33,645 bases of DNA from an uncultured Gammaproteobacteria bacterium. Lineage in GTDB: Bacteria; Pseudomonadota; Gammaproteobacteria; Pseudomonadales; Azotimanducaceae. The stretch spans positions 1 to 33,645 of the forward strand of contig CAJXBG010000038.1 in the NCBI GenBank assembly GCA_913050215.1. Direction: 5' to 3'. The translations under genes and the position numbers were made by a program. This document shows, one piece after another, positions 16,945 through 25,011 of the stretch. Below the pieces are notes generated by a model, which searched no databases, was not told where the DNA came from, and saw only the letters and a list, made by a program, of their open reading frames with translations. Position 1 is the stretch's first letter; every line of letters begins with the position of its first letter.

Positions 16945-18351
16945 ATGACTAATTCTAATACATCCGAGGTAGAAGAGTCGGTCGATTCCAGTAAATTGTC
17001 CCTGAGTATTTGGGAGCTTGCCTGGCCCGCGATTCTTAGTAACCTCCTATTTTCGATAATTGGTATCGCCAGTATTAAAATTGTCGGAGAGCTGGGTGCT
17101 TCAGCGGTAGCATCAGTGACCACGGGGCACAGAATTTTCTTCGCCCTACAAGCTATCCTCATGGCTATTTCGGCCGGCACAACAGCCTTGGTTGCGCGAT
17201 CAATTGGTGCCAAAGATCCAGATGAGGCGGCAAAAATAACCAGTGCCTCTTTGTGGATAGGAAATAGTGTCGCGATTATTCTGATGTTGCCCTGCATTCT
17301 ATTCTCAAGGGAAATTGCGAGCGTTTTTGGTCTCGACGAAGAGACAACTATTCAAGCAGGCGAGTTTATTCGTTGGCTCAGTTACTTCAATATCGCCTTT
17401 GCGATTAACATGGTGCTTGGCGCAGCTCTGCGGGCCGCGGGAGATACTAAAACACCGCTTTGGATCGGGGTCATCACTAACCTGATTAATTTGGTGTTGG
17501 TTTATGTGCTGGTCTACGGGAAATTTGGTTTGCCCCAAATGGGCGTCCCGGGAGCAGCCATCGCAAACGGTCTGTCGTTTCTCGTTGGCGCCATCATATT
17601 GTTGATTCTCTGGCGGCGACATATGCTGGTGATTGGTATTGGGGGGATAAGCTCCCTGACTCGCGCTCGAATAAAGAAACTGGTGGATATTGGTTATCCC
17701 GCAGGACTAGAGCAGTTTGTGTTTCAAGCCGGCTTTCTGGCTTTCCTGTGGCTGGTTGCCAAATATGGTACTGCAGCCTTTGCCGCTTATGGGATCGGGG
17801 TTCAAATTCTATCAATGTCGTTTGTTGTGGGGTTTGGTTTTTCGATTGCCGGTGCGACACTGGTTGGTCAGCATCTGGGCGCCAAAGATCCAGTGGGTGC
17901 AAGGCGTCAGGGTTGGCGGGCAACCAGATTGGCAGCAATAAGCATGGTGGTGCTGGGTGCTGTAATTGTCGTCGCCGCGTCCGAAATAGCCCGTTTTCTC
18001 ATTGATGACGATGAAGTTGTAAAGCTGACGGTTATCTTTATTTATATGCTCGGTATATCGCAGCCGCTGATGGCCATCGAATTTACTTTGGGTGGGTGTC
18101 TGAGAGGGGCAGGGGACACTCGTTTCCCATTGGTTGCAACTTTAGTCGGCTTGATAGGCGTCAGGGTGGGTCTTGCATTTTTATTCATGTTGATGGATTT
18201 GCCTGTCGAGTACATCTATGGCGCTCTGATCGCCGATTACGTTGTTAAAGCTGTGATGCTTGTAAGGCGTTTTGAGTCTGGTAAGTGGCAGCACATCCTT
18301 GCAGACAAGGAAGCTCCAAGTGACGCTTCCAAGAATCACCATTCATCCTAA
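16945..18351 (+). CDS. MATE family multidrug/Na+ (H+) antiporter
   Basis: Inner-membrane exporter of about 12 helices in two homologous halves (468 residues). Family features include IWELAWPAILSNLLFSIIGIASIKIVGELGA-type helix 1, VASVTTGHRIFF, GTTALVARSIGAKD in the first half, the corresponding FGFSIAGATLVGQHLGAKDP in the second half, and two copies of LRAAGDTKTPL / LRGAGDTRFPL. ATG 16945 has AGGA upstream. Such proteins expel cationic drugs, dyes or metabolites using an Na+ or H+ gradient; the substrate is not predictable. It is divergent from the PYROXD2-like gene across 86 bp. Confidence 0.92.
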   Translation: MTNSNTSEVEESVDSSKLSLSIWELAWPAILSNLLFSIIGIASIKIVGELGASAVASVTTGHRIFFALQAILMAISAGTTALVARSIGAKDPDEAAKITSASLWIGNSVAIILMLPCILFSREIASVFGLDEETTIQAGEFIRWLSYFNIAFAINMVLGAALRAAGDTKTPLWIGVITNLINLVLVYVLVYGKFGLPQMGVPGAAIANGLSFLVGAIILLILWRRHMLVIGIGGISSLTRARIKKLVDIGYPAGLEQFVFQAGFLAFLWLVAKYGTAAFAAYGIGVQILSMSFVVGFGFSIAGATLVGQHLGAKDPVGARRQGWRATRLAAISMVVLGAVIVVAASEIARFLIDDDEVVKLTVIFIYMLGISQPLMAIEFTLGGCLRGAGDTRFPLVATLVGLIGVRVGLAFLFMLMDLPVEYIYGALIADYVVKAVMLVRRFESGKWQHILADKEAPSDASKNHHSS

Positions 18352-18418
18352 GCGCGATACTTTGGGTAGGGCCGCGCCTTAATCAATGGTGTTAACTACT
18401 GGGTGACTGATATACCTT

Positions 18419-18478
18419 GTTACCAAACCGATTGTTACCAAACCGATTGTTATCAAACCGATTTTCACCAAATCGATT
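18419..18478. repeat. Four tandem 15-bp repeats between MATE and map
   Basis: Four adjacent copies of GTTACCAAACCGATT: the first two are identical, the third has one change and the fourth three. They lie between the convergent ends of the MATE and map genes. The period is five codons, but no believable gene covers them. It looks like a minisatellite produced by slippage; a structural or 3'-end role is speculative. Confidence 0.85.
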
Positions 18479-18533
18479 GTTGGCTTGATGATTGATGAGT
18501 CTGGCATGCGAACGACGCTATTTTTCAGCGATG

Positions 18534-19280
18534 TTAAAGCGTCGTAAGCACGAGAGGTTTGTTTTTGGATATTACCATTGTGTACTCGTACTGGGCGGAG
18601 AAATTTCCTGGTGCCGTACACAAACTCCAGCCGTCAAGGGCCGTTGTAGTGGACTCGCTGCCCGTTGAAAGAAAGGGTTCGATAGTGATGACCTGACCCT
18701 CTTCTAATCGGCGTGTGTCATTTTTGTCATAGAAATTGGCGATGAAGTTGGGTTCTTCGTGTAATCCTCGACCAATGCCATGACTGCCTAAGTCCTTAAT
18801 CGTCACAAAACCCGCGCGTTTCGCGGTCTTCTCAATTGCGAGACCAATTTGGTTTACTTTTGCGCCGGCACGGGCCACTTTCATTGCGTTTTTGAGCGCT
18901 GTTCTTGTCGACTGACACAGATATTCAATTCTTGGATCAACAGGCGGTACAGGGAAGGTGCCGCCGGTATCACCAAAGTAGCCATCAAGTTCTGCTGAGA
19001 CGTCAATATTGACAACGTCACCGGGTTTAACAATACGTTCAGAAGGAATACCGTGCGCTGCTTCCTCATTGATACTAATGCAGGTATAGCCGGGAAAATC
19101 ATAGGTGACTTTTGGTGCGGAATTGGCGCCATATCTGTTTAGGTTCTTTCTGCCAATTTCATCGAGTTCGAGCGTACTGATACCAGGTTTCAGATGCTTA
19201 CGCATGATCATCAGCGTCTCATAGACAATCCGACTAATGATTTTGAGTTTTCTTAGATCTTCTTCGTTCTCGATGGTCAC
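18534..19280 (-). CDS. map: Type I methionine aminopeptidase
   Basis: Removes the N-terminal methionine from new proteins in the cytosol. All pita-bread-fold metal ligands are present: Asp93, Asp104, His167, Glu201 and Glu232, with His76 in AHGIPS near the active site. The 248-residue length suits type I. The reading frame stays open upstream to 19406, but GTG 19280 is the better start: GGAG lies 7 nt before it and the family begins here, while the upstream 42 codons look unlike Map and overlap the lipoprotein promoter region. It is not beside rpsB, where map often lies, so a second map copy elsewhere is possible. Confidence 0.93.
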   Translation of the reverse strand: MTIENEEDLRKLKIISRIVYETLMIMRKHLKPGISTLELDEIGRKNLNRYGANSAPKVTYDFPGYTCISINEEAAHGIPSERIVKPGDVVNIDVSAELDGYFGDTGGTFPVPPVDPRIEYLCQSTRTALKNAMKVARAGAKVNQIGLAIEKTAKRAGFVTIKDLGSHGIGRGLHEEPNFIANFYDKNDTRRLEEGQVITIEPFLSTGSESTTTALDGWSLCTAPGNFSAQYEYTMVISKNKPLVLTTL

Positions 19281-19405
19281 GCTTTGTCTCCGAAAAAGCT
19301 TGGAAAATAATATTAACTCACAGGACACGCATTCAAAAGTGGCTGAATTCGAGAAGGTAGTGTATCTTTTTCGAACGCAAAGGATCATCCAAGGGAACGA
19401 AATCA

Positions 19406-19723
19406 ATGTGGATTAGAAAGCTGGTTTTGATAAGTATGGTTTTGGCATTGCTCCATGGGTGTGTAAATTTGAATGCTAATCCCGCTGAGCAACTGCTAGG
19501 TAAGTGGCAGGTTGATATTGCGGGCGTGGAGCTCATAGTCGAATATACGCAAACCACGGTACAAGTTGGGGATAGTGCACCGGTACCTTACGCGCTTACC
19601 GGAAATCAGCTTACTTTTACCAATGGTGGCAGTCAGAAACGTGTCATTATGTTTTCGAGTAAGCGCGAAATGACTCAAACAGACCCTCTCACTCAAACGG
19701 AACGCATTTACACTCGACTTTGA
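19406..19723 (+). CDS. Small lipoprotein of unknown function
   Basis: Predicted 105-residue lipoprotein. A short basic start (MWIRK), a hydrophobic run and the lipobox LLHGC give lipid attachment at Cys19. The mature part is about 85 residues with alternating polar and hydrophobic stretches (LLGKWQVDIAGVELIVEY, YALTGNQLTFTNGG), suggesting a small beta-barrel or lipocalin-like sheet; the 'LxGKW' opening is common in such proteins. ATG 19406 has AAGGGA upstream. It stands alone between map (divergent) and the LexA-regulated operon. I do not recognise a named family. Confidence 0.75.
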   Translation: MWIRKLVLISMVLALLHGCVNLNANPAEQLLGKWQVDIAGVELIVEYTQTTVQVGDSAPVPYALTGNQLTFTNGGSQKRVIMFSSKREMTQTDPLTQTERIYTRL

Positions 19724-19824
19724 TTAGATACCAAGCGCGGCGGAGATCATCAGTTTAGTGTCTGGGCTTTCATCCAACCTAAGTCGCTGATTTGAGGCCC
19801 TCGGAACGCGTTCTTGGGTCAAGT

Positions 19825-19853
19825 TTGACACTGTATATAAATACAGTTATCTT
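19825..19853 (+). promoter_or_regulatory. Promoter of the FAN1-helicase operon
   Basis: A perfect -35 hexamer TTGACA (19825-19830) is followed by a 17-bp spacer and the -10 hexamer TATCTT (19848-19853). Transcription should start near 19860, about 23 nt before the FAN1 start codon. The LexA box fills the spacer. Confidence 0.75.
19831..19846 (+). promoter_or_regulatory. LexA (SOS) box
   Basis: CTGTATATAAATACAG matches the gammaproteobacterial LexA consensus CTG-N10-CAG with an A/T-rich centre, and its outer six bases on each side are exact inverted repeats. It sits exactly between the -35 and -10 hexamers, so bound LexA would block RNA polymerase. This implies DNA-damage induction of the operon downstream. 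Confidence 0.9.
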
Positions 19854-19882
19854 GCTAGAAAATAAGTCATGAGCCTACTCGT

Positions 19883-21598
19883 GTGGCTGATCAAAATCCC
19901 CCTAACAATCGTTCCGCTCAGGCCAACGGCGTCATCTTGCCGGAAGATTATTACCTCAAAAATTTTCGATGTGTACTGACGTTTGTTGAAAGTCGCTATC
20001 AGGATCTGTTAACGGACAACGAGAAGGATTATATCGATGCCTTCCAATTTTTGGACGAAAATGCGCAGCGTCTTTACGCGAGACTGATGCTGCGCAAAGG
20101 GCCGTTTTTTCGCAGCGATAAGCTTAAATATCCTGAAATTGAAGCGATTGATCAGGCTGCCGTGCAATTGAAAAAATCGGGTTTGTTCGCGATCTACACT
20201 CGAGATAAACCGATTGATGGAAATAACGTCGAAGATTTCTTGGCTTTACTATCTAAAGTTGAGCTTGAATCCTTGCTTAATACCTATCTTGAATTTGACA
20301 CTCCCTCAGGCCAAATCAGCAAACATGTGTTACTCGAGTTGGGAGCTGAGCATCTTTCAATTGAAGACTTTCGCCGTGAACTGCAATTTAGCGTTTATGA
20401 ACCGTTAGGAGCAGAGCATCTGGAATTACTCAAATTGTTGTTTTTTGGCAATATGCATCAGGATTTTACCGAATTTGTGTTGAATGACCTTGGCGTCAAA
20501 CAATTTGAGGGTTACTTGATTGACAAGGACACACGTTTCTTTTCCCGGCGTGAAATCATTGATGACACGATGCAGTTATACCATTTGAGCGAGCTTGCTT
20601 ATCTCTCTATCGAAAGCAACGATCTCGAAGCGTTGTTGCAAATTGCCGATATGACAATCTTGATAGATGAACCGTCGTTGCGAAGACGACGAGATAAAGT
20701 CGTGAATCGAATAGCTAGACAGCTTGAGCGACTCGACCAGCATCATGAGGCACTTCGGTTGTTCGGCTTATCAGCCTCAGCGCCAGCGAGAGAACGGCAG
20801 GCAAGAATGTATCATTCGGTATTTGAAAATTCGGGCGAGGCGCTTCTCTGTTGTGAGCAGATCATTGCAGCACCTGAGGATGAAGCTGAATTTGAATTTG
20901 CGGCTAAATTCGGTCGACGGATTCTGAAGAAAAACAAATTGACCATACCTGAGATATATCCTGTATTTGAACCGTTGACTCCTGCATCGCATATCCTGGA
21001 AATTGAGTTTGAACAGGGACGACGTGTCGAAGAAGCTACCCGATGCTGGTACGAGTCAAATGGACATCGCGCAGTGTATGTTGAGAACGCGCTTTTTACA
21101 GGTCTTTTTGGTTTAGTGTTTTGGGATATCATTTTTGCGCCAATTAAAGGCGTCTTTTTTAACCCTTTTCAACGCGGGCCGGTGGATCTATTTACGTCTC
21201 TATTTAGGGTACAACGAGAAGAACTTATCGCTGCTCGTCTGCTCGCAATCGAAGATGGGACCGTGTTGAGCGCGCGAGCGTTTGAAACCTTTGATGATAA
21301 AAGATACATCGCCAATTTTCTGGTCAACTGGCAGGTAATCGATCGATCATTGCTTCAATTGGCCTTAGAGAGGATTCCCGCCAAGCACTTATTGAGTGTT
21401 TTTGAGCGGCTCCTAGTCGACCTGCGATCTAACAGAAGCGGGCTGCCTGACCTGATTGTTTTTCCCGATACGGGTGGTTACCAGTTAGTTGAAGTAAAAG
21501 GTCCGGGCGACAAACTTCAGGCAAATCAGAGTCGGTGGATTCGCCACTTTGAGCAAGTAAAGTTGCCCTTCGAAGTGGTGAACGTGCAATGGCGTTAA
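19883..21598 (+). CDS. FAN1-like structure-specific nuclease (VRR-NUC domain)
   Basis: Bacterial homologue of FAN1, the nuclease that cuts 5' flaps and unhooks interstrand crosslinks in eukaryotes and in Pseudomonas. The N-terminal region starts with the family pattern LPEDYYLKNFRCVL, followed by a helical SAP/TPR-like middle (residues ~50-400; DENAQRLYARLMLRKGPFF). The C-terminal VRR-NUC domain (~400-571) contains LFGLVFWDIIFAP, then Asp523 in GLPDLIVF, Glu537-Val-Lys539 in LVEVKGPGD and Gln546/Gln549, i.e. a complete PD-(D/E)XK active site. The 571-residue length fits bacterial FAN1. GTG 19883 is the likeliest start but has no clear ribosome site; a nearby ATG at 19869 is out of frame. It is first in a LexA-controlled operon and overlaps the helicase gene by 10 nt. 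Confidence 0.92.
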   Translation: MADQNPPNNRSAQANGVILPEDYYLKNFRCVLTFVESRYQDLLTDNEKDYIDAFQFLDENAQRLYARLMLRKGPFFRSDKLKYPEIEAIDQAAVQLKKSGLFAIYTRDKPIDGNNVEDFLALLSKVELESLLNTYLEFDTPSGQISKHVLLELGAEHLSIEDFRRELQFSVYEPLGAEHLELLKLLFFGNMHQDFTEFVLNDLGVKQFEGYLIDKDTRFFSRREIIDDTMQLYHLSELAYLSIESNDLEALLQIADMTILIDEPSLRRRRDKVVNRIARQLERLDQHHEALRLFGLSASAPARERQARMYHSVFENSGEALLCCEQIIAAPEDEAEFEFAAKFGRRILKKNKLTIPEIYPVFEPLTPASHILEIEFEQGRRVEEATRCWYESNGHRAVYVENALFTGLFGLVFWDIIFAPIKGVFFNPFQRGPVDLFTSLFRVQREELIAARLLAIEDGTVLSARAFETFDDKRYIANFLVNWQVIDRSLLQLALERIPAKHLLSVFERLLVDLRSNRSGLPDLIVFPDTGGYQLVEVKGPGDKLQANQSRWIRHFEQVKLPFEVVNVQWR

Positions 21599-24111
21599 CA
21601 GAGACAACCATATCTCGCATGGACCGCCAAACTGACATCAAGCTAGCAGTGCGCGAACTTGTTGAGAAAACGGAACGCACCGGTGATCTCAATTTTCGCT
21701 TTTCATCTCGAAGTTCTGCTCAGGAAGGTATTAAGGGACATCAGAAAGTTCAGCGTTCCCGAGGCGAGGGGTATGTCGCTGAAGAGAAAGTTTCTGGTGT
21801 TTTTGAAGTCGAGGGGCTGGCTATTGAGATCGTGGGTCGGGTTGATGGATACCAACTGGAACCATCGGTGACCGGTGCAACCGATAGAATTGTCTGGGTT
21901 GAAGAGATCAAAACCACGCGTATGGATGTTAGTCAGATTCCCGAAAACATTACCCGGCTGAACTGGGGTCAGGCGAGAGTTTATGCGCATCTTCTGGCAT
22001 TGAAACAGCATCTGTCTAACGAGCAGAATTTGGTGATTAAGCTATGTTATTACAACCTCGATGATGGTGTTGAATATTTGCAGGAAGAGAACTGGTCATG
22101 TGCAGATCTCGCAGCGAGCTTTGATGAAATGTTGCGTCGCTATGCTCGATGGCGCAGGAAATACTTGGCATGGCAAACGCTTCGGAACGATACGCTTACA
22201 GCCTTAGACTTTCCCTTTAAACGCTATCGAAAAGGTCAGCGTGAAATGGCCGTTAGCGTCTATCAGGCGATGAAAAATCACCAGCAACTTGTCATGCAGG
22301 CGCCCACTGGAATTGGAAAAACTATGGCCAGCATTTTTCCTTCGCTTAAGGCGATGAGTGAATATGGCTACGATAAATTGTTTTACTTGTCAGCGAAAAC
22401 CTCGGGGCAGTCAATGGCAGCTGCCGCATTAGATGACTTGCGAGGTCAGGGTTTAGTCTTCAGAGACATCACTTTGACCGCAAAAGAAAAAATTTGCTTC
22501 ACGCCAGGCGCACCCTGTGATGCGGAACATTGCGTCTATGCTAAGGGTTATTACGATAAGCTTCCGGCAGTACTTGAAGAGGTGTTAGAGAAAGGGAATT
22601 CGCTGACAAAAGGCGTCATAGAAGCATTAGGTCACAAGTTTTCAATCTGTCCTTTCGAACTGTCACTGGATCTGTCTGAAATCGCTGACATGGTGATTTG
22701 TGACTATAATTATGTTTTTGACCCCGCGGTCTATCTGCGCCGTTACTTCCTTGATTCAAACGCAGACGAAGCGCATGGTAAATATGGGTTTCTGATCGAC
22801 GAAGCGCATAATTTGGTTGATCGTGGCCGTGATATGTTTTCTGCAGAGCTGGTGAAAGAGACATTGTTGGCCCATAAAAGAGATCAGAAGTATGCTCTGC
22901 CGCTTGTGTCAAAGTGCCTGAATGCTGTCAATCGAGAGATTCTTAACCTCATTCGTCCCAATAAAGAGAGGCTTGAAGCCGATGGTTATCTATTACTAGA
23001 AACCTATCCTGACCGGCTTGCAACGTCTCTCAAAAAGTTTTGTGATGCGGCAGAGGAGTGGCTACACGAGCATCCTCTACCCCAAAACCAGAATGCGATC
23101 ATGCAAGAAGGTTTGCTTAGTGCCTATTTCGATTGCTTGCGTTTTTTGAGGTTGGGGGAGCTTTACAATAGTAACTACAGCTGCTTGATCATACGTCGCT
23201 CCGGCCAGACGATTGTGAAACTATATAACATCAATCCTGCCCCGGGTCTCTCTGCCGGGTTAAAAAGAAGCTTTGCCGCAGTATGCTTCTCGGCGACGAT
23301 GGGTCCCCAACCTTATTTTCAGTCTTTGATGGGCATCTCTGAAGAGGCGAATTGGTATAAAATTCCAGCGCCTTTTGACCCCGCTCATCTCGGCGTGTTT
23401 GTACCTCGGTATATATCAACCACCTATCGTGATAGGGATAATAGTCTGGATGATCTGGTTAACCTTATCGCTGATGTGGTCGGTCACCGAGCGGGTAATT
23501 ATCTGATTTTCTTTCCTTCCTATGTCTATCTAAATGAAGTGCTGGCGACTTTCTCCGTACGGTTTCCTCAATTCAATACCGTCTGCCAGGCACCTGCCAT
23601 GGATGACGCTGCACGAACCGGATTTATGGAGATGTTTGAAACGCCGGGGTCAGAGAGTGGGGTTCAGGAAACGCTGGTCGGTTTTGCTATTATGGGTGGC
23701 GTGTTCGGCGAAGGTATAGATCTAAAAGGTAACCGGTTGATAGGTGTGGTTGTCGTTGGTGTCGGTTTGCCGCAATTAGGCATTGAGCGTGATTTGATCA
23801 AACACTACTTTGATGGTGAGCTTCAATTAGATGAAACGCCGGAGCCCGATAAAAATCACGTGACGGGCACGGGGTTCGAGTTTGCCTATCAATATCCCGG
23901 AATTAATCGGGTCCTTCAAACGGCGGGTCGACTCATCAGAAGTGAGAGCGATAGAGGCATTTTGTGTCTTGTTGACAATCGGTTTAACGAACATCGCTAT
24001 CGAAGGCTGTTGCCCAGTCACTGGGAAATGGAAGGGGTTAAAAGCCCAGCGCAACTCAATCGAGCAATAGAAGCATTCTGGCGTGGTAGCGATAACCAAT
24101 TGCGATTGTAG
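21589..24111 (+). CDS. XPD/DinG-type Fe-S helicase with N-terminal PD-(D/E)XK nuclease domain
   Basis: Predicted nuclease-helicase of 840 residues. Residues ~45-140 carry a RecB/Cas4-like nuclease core: His51, Asp86 (GRVDGY), Glu106-Ile-Lys108 (VEEIKTT) and Gln128-x3-Tyr132 (QARVYAHLL). The superfamily 2 helicase follows: Walker A around Lys244 (QAPTGIGKT), four cysteines C303, C310, C315 and C354 placed like the 4Fe-4S cluster of XPD and DinG, DEAH box 404-407 (LIDEAHNLVDRGRDMF), and motif VI QTAGRLIRSESDRG. Such enzymes unwind DNA 5'-3'. ATG 21589 overlaps the FAN1 stop by 10 nt; ATG 21619 is an alternative ten codons later. Co-transcription with FAN1 under LexA suggests joint work on crosslinks, flaps or branched intermediates. 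The extra nuclease domain sets it apart from plain DinG or YoaA; the product's activity is inferred. Confidence 0.9.
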   Translation: MALTETTISRMDRQTDIKLAVRELVEKTERTGDLNFRFSSRSSAQEGIKGHQKVQRSRGEGYVAEEKVSGVFEVEGLAIEIVGRVDGYQLEPSVTGATDRIVWVEEIKTTRMDVSQIPENITRLNWGQARVYAHLLALKQHLSNEQNLVIKLCYYNLDDGVEYLQEENWSCADLAASFDEMLRRYARWRRKYLAWQTLRNDTLTALDFPFKRYRKGQREMAVSVYQAMKNHQQLVMQAPTGIGKTMASIFPSLKAMSEYGYDKLFYLSAKTSGQSMAAAALDDLRGQGLVFRDITLTAKEKICFTPGAPCDAEHCVYAKGYYDKLPAVLEEVLEKGNSLTKGVIEALGHKFSICPFELSLDLSEIADMVICDYNYVFDPAVYLRRYFLDSNADEAHGKYGFLIDEAHNLVDRGRDMFSAELVKETLLAHKRDQKYALPLVSKCLNAVNREILNLIRPNKERLEADGYLLLETYPDRLATSLKKFCDAAEEWLHEHPLPQNQNAIMQEGLLSAYFDCLRFLRLGELYNSNYSCLIIRRSGQTIVKLYNINPAPGLSAGLKRSFAAVCFSATMGPQPYFQSLMGISEEANWYKIPAPFDPAHLGVFVPRYISTTYRDRDNSLDDLVNLIADVVGHRAGNYLIFFPSYVYLNEVLATFSVRFPQFNTVCQAPAMDDAARTGFMEMFETPGSESGVQETLVGFAIMGGVFGEGIDLKGNRLIGVVVVGVGLPQLGIERDLIKHYFDGELQLDETPEPDKNHVTGTGFEFAYQYPGINRVLQTAGRLIRSESDRGILCLVDNRFNEHRYRRLLPSHWEMEGVKSPAQLNRAIEAFWRGSDNQLRL

Positions 24112-24120
24112 CTGCTATCA

Positions 24121-24858
24121 CTAGTGGCGCTCACGTCTATTGCCGCCTCCATGCGGGTTGCCTCTGTGATGATGACCACGTTTATCGTAACCTCGACCAT
24201 GATAGCCACGGTCATGATAGCCACGGTCACGATAGCCACGGTCACGATAGCCTCGAGGGTGATAACTGCCGTTGCGGTGGCCGCGGTAACGGCTTCCGTA
24301 TCGACCTCTTTTAAGATGGTTGTGGGAGTATGCGAGTGGTGATCCGATCACCAACCCGAGCGCAATAGCGTTCCAACTATCTCTTTTTGTGTGTTCGGCA
24401 TACCGGCGCGAAGCATGTTCATATGCTGAGTGTCTGTAGCTGCGATGATGACCGGTTGATGTGTAATATCTTCTCGTAGGTCTGCTAGTGCGGTAGCTCG
24501 TATAAGCGTTGGTCTCTTCGTGCGTATGTTCCTCGGCCTCATAGCAGTGATGATGCTGGTGAGATTCGTTAAAGTGACAGTGATCATAGTCAAGTTCAGT
24601 CACGTCAGCGGATCCAGAGATGGTTTGCTTCGGCGTTTCTCGGTTCAAGTAGTGGTCGTTCAGTGCGCTGGGCTCTAGACTTTCCATCTGACTATTTTTG
24701 GCGTGATCGACTGTGACAACAGTAGAGGTTTTCGTAGTTGGGGTATGGGACACGAGCTTTGCTTCAGCCTGGGCGTCAAGGAACAGGATCAATCCTAGAG
24801 TTGTGCCTGCGATAACGCGAAATATGTCGCTGATTGAGTATATTGCTGTCGTCTTCAC
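24121..24858 (-). CDS. Exported His/Arg/Gly-rich repeat protein
   Basis: Unrecognised protein of 245 residues. A hydrophobic segment at about residues 15-30 ending in DAQAEA looks like a signal peptide or anchor. The middle contains a His/Cys-dense stretch (residues ~92-115; HCHF, HQHHHCY, HTH) that could bind Zn, Cu or Ni. A second apolar stretch (WNAIALGLVIGSPLAYS, ~163-180) may span a membrane. The C-terminal ~60 residues are basic and low complexity, with tandem GYRDR/GYHDR/GYHGR units encoded by 15-bp repeats. GTG 24858 is the start, with GGGG about ten bases upstream. It converges on the helicase gene with a 9-nt gap. Metal handling or nucleic-acid/polyanion binding are both possible; neither is shown. 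Confidence 0.65.
   Translation of the reverse strand: MKTTAIYSISDIFRVIAGTTLGLILFLDAQAEAKLVSHTPTTKTSTVVTVDHAKNSQMESLEPSALNDHYLNRETPKQTISGSADVTELDYDHCHFNESHQHHHCYEAEEHTHEETNAYTSYRTSRPTRRYYTSTGHHRSYRHSAYEHASRRYAEHTKRDSWNAIALGLVIGSPLAYSHNHLKRGRYGSRYRGHRNGSYHPRGYRDRGYRDRGYHDRGYHGRGYDKRGHHHRGNPHGGGNRRERH
24198..24257. repeat. Four tandem 15-bp repeats encoding Gly-Tyr-x-x-Arg units
   Basis: Plus-strand unit CATGATAGCCACGGT occurs twice exactly, then twice with one or several changes. On the minus strand each copy encodes one GYxxR pentapeptide of the His/Arg-rich protein, so copy-number changes keep the reading frame. Confidence 0.85.
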
Positions 24859-25011
24859 CGAAAATACCCCAACTACATTAACTGTGATTTTGTTTCAGTA
24901 TTTAACTAGAACGAGTTTACCCGCGGGTGATGAACGATAGCTGAATGAACCTGAACGGAGTAATCTGTGGCTCAGTGTCGACAAAAGTAACTTAGTAAGA
25001 GGAGTATTAGT

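Noticed and set aside
18419-18478. CRISPR-like array
   Set aside because: Units are 15 bp with no spacers between them and no cas genes are nearby.
18379-18621. Open frame of 80 codons on the minus strand covering the 15-bp repeats (IGLVT pentapeptide repeats)
   Set aside because: It overlaps the end of map in another frame, has no ribosome site and no recognisable protein; the repeat periodicity alone creates the pattern.
19281-19406. N-terminal extension of Map by 42 residues
   Set aside because: The upstream residues are unlike any Map, and GTG 19280 has a well-spaced GGAG.
19869-19871. ATG as an alternative FAN1 start
   Set aside because: It is out of frame with the FAN1 coding region; GTG 19883 keeps the frame.
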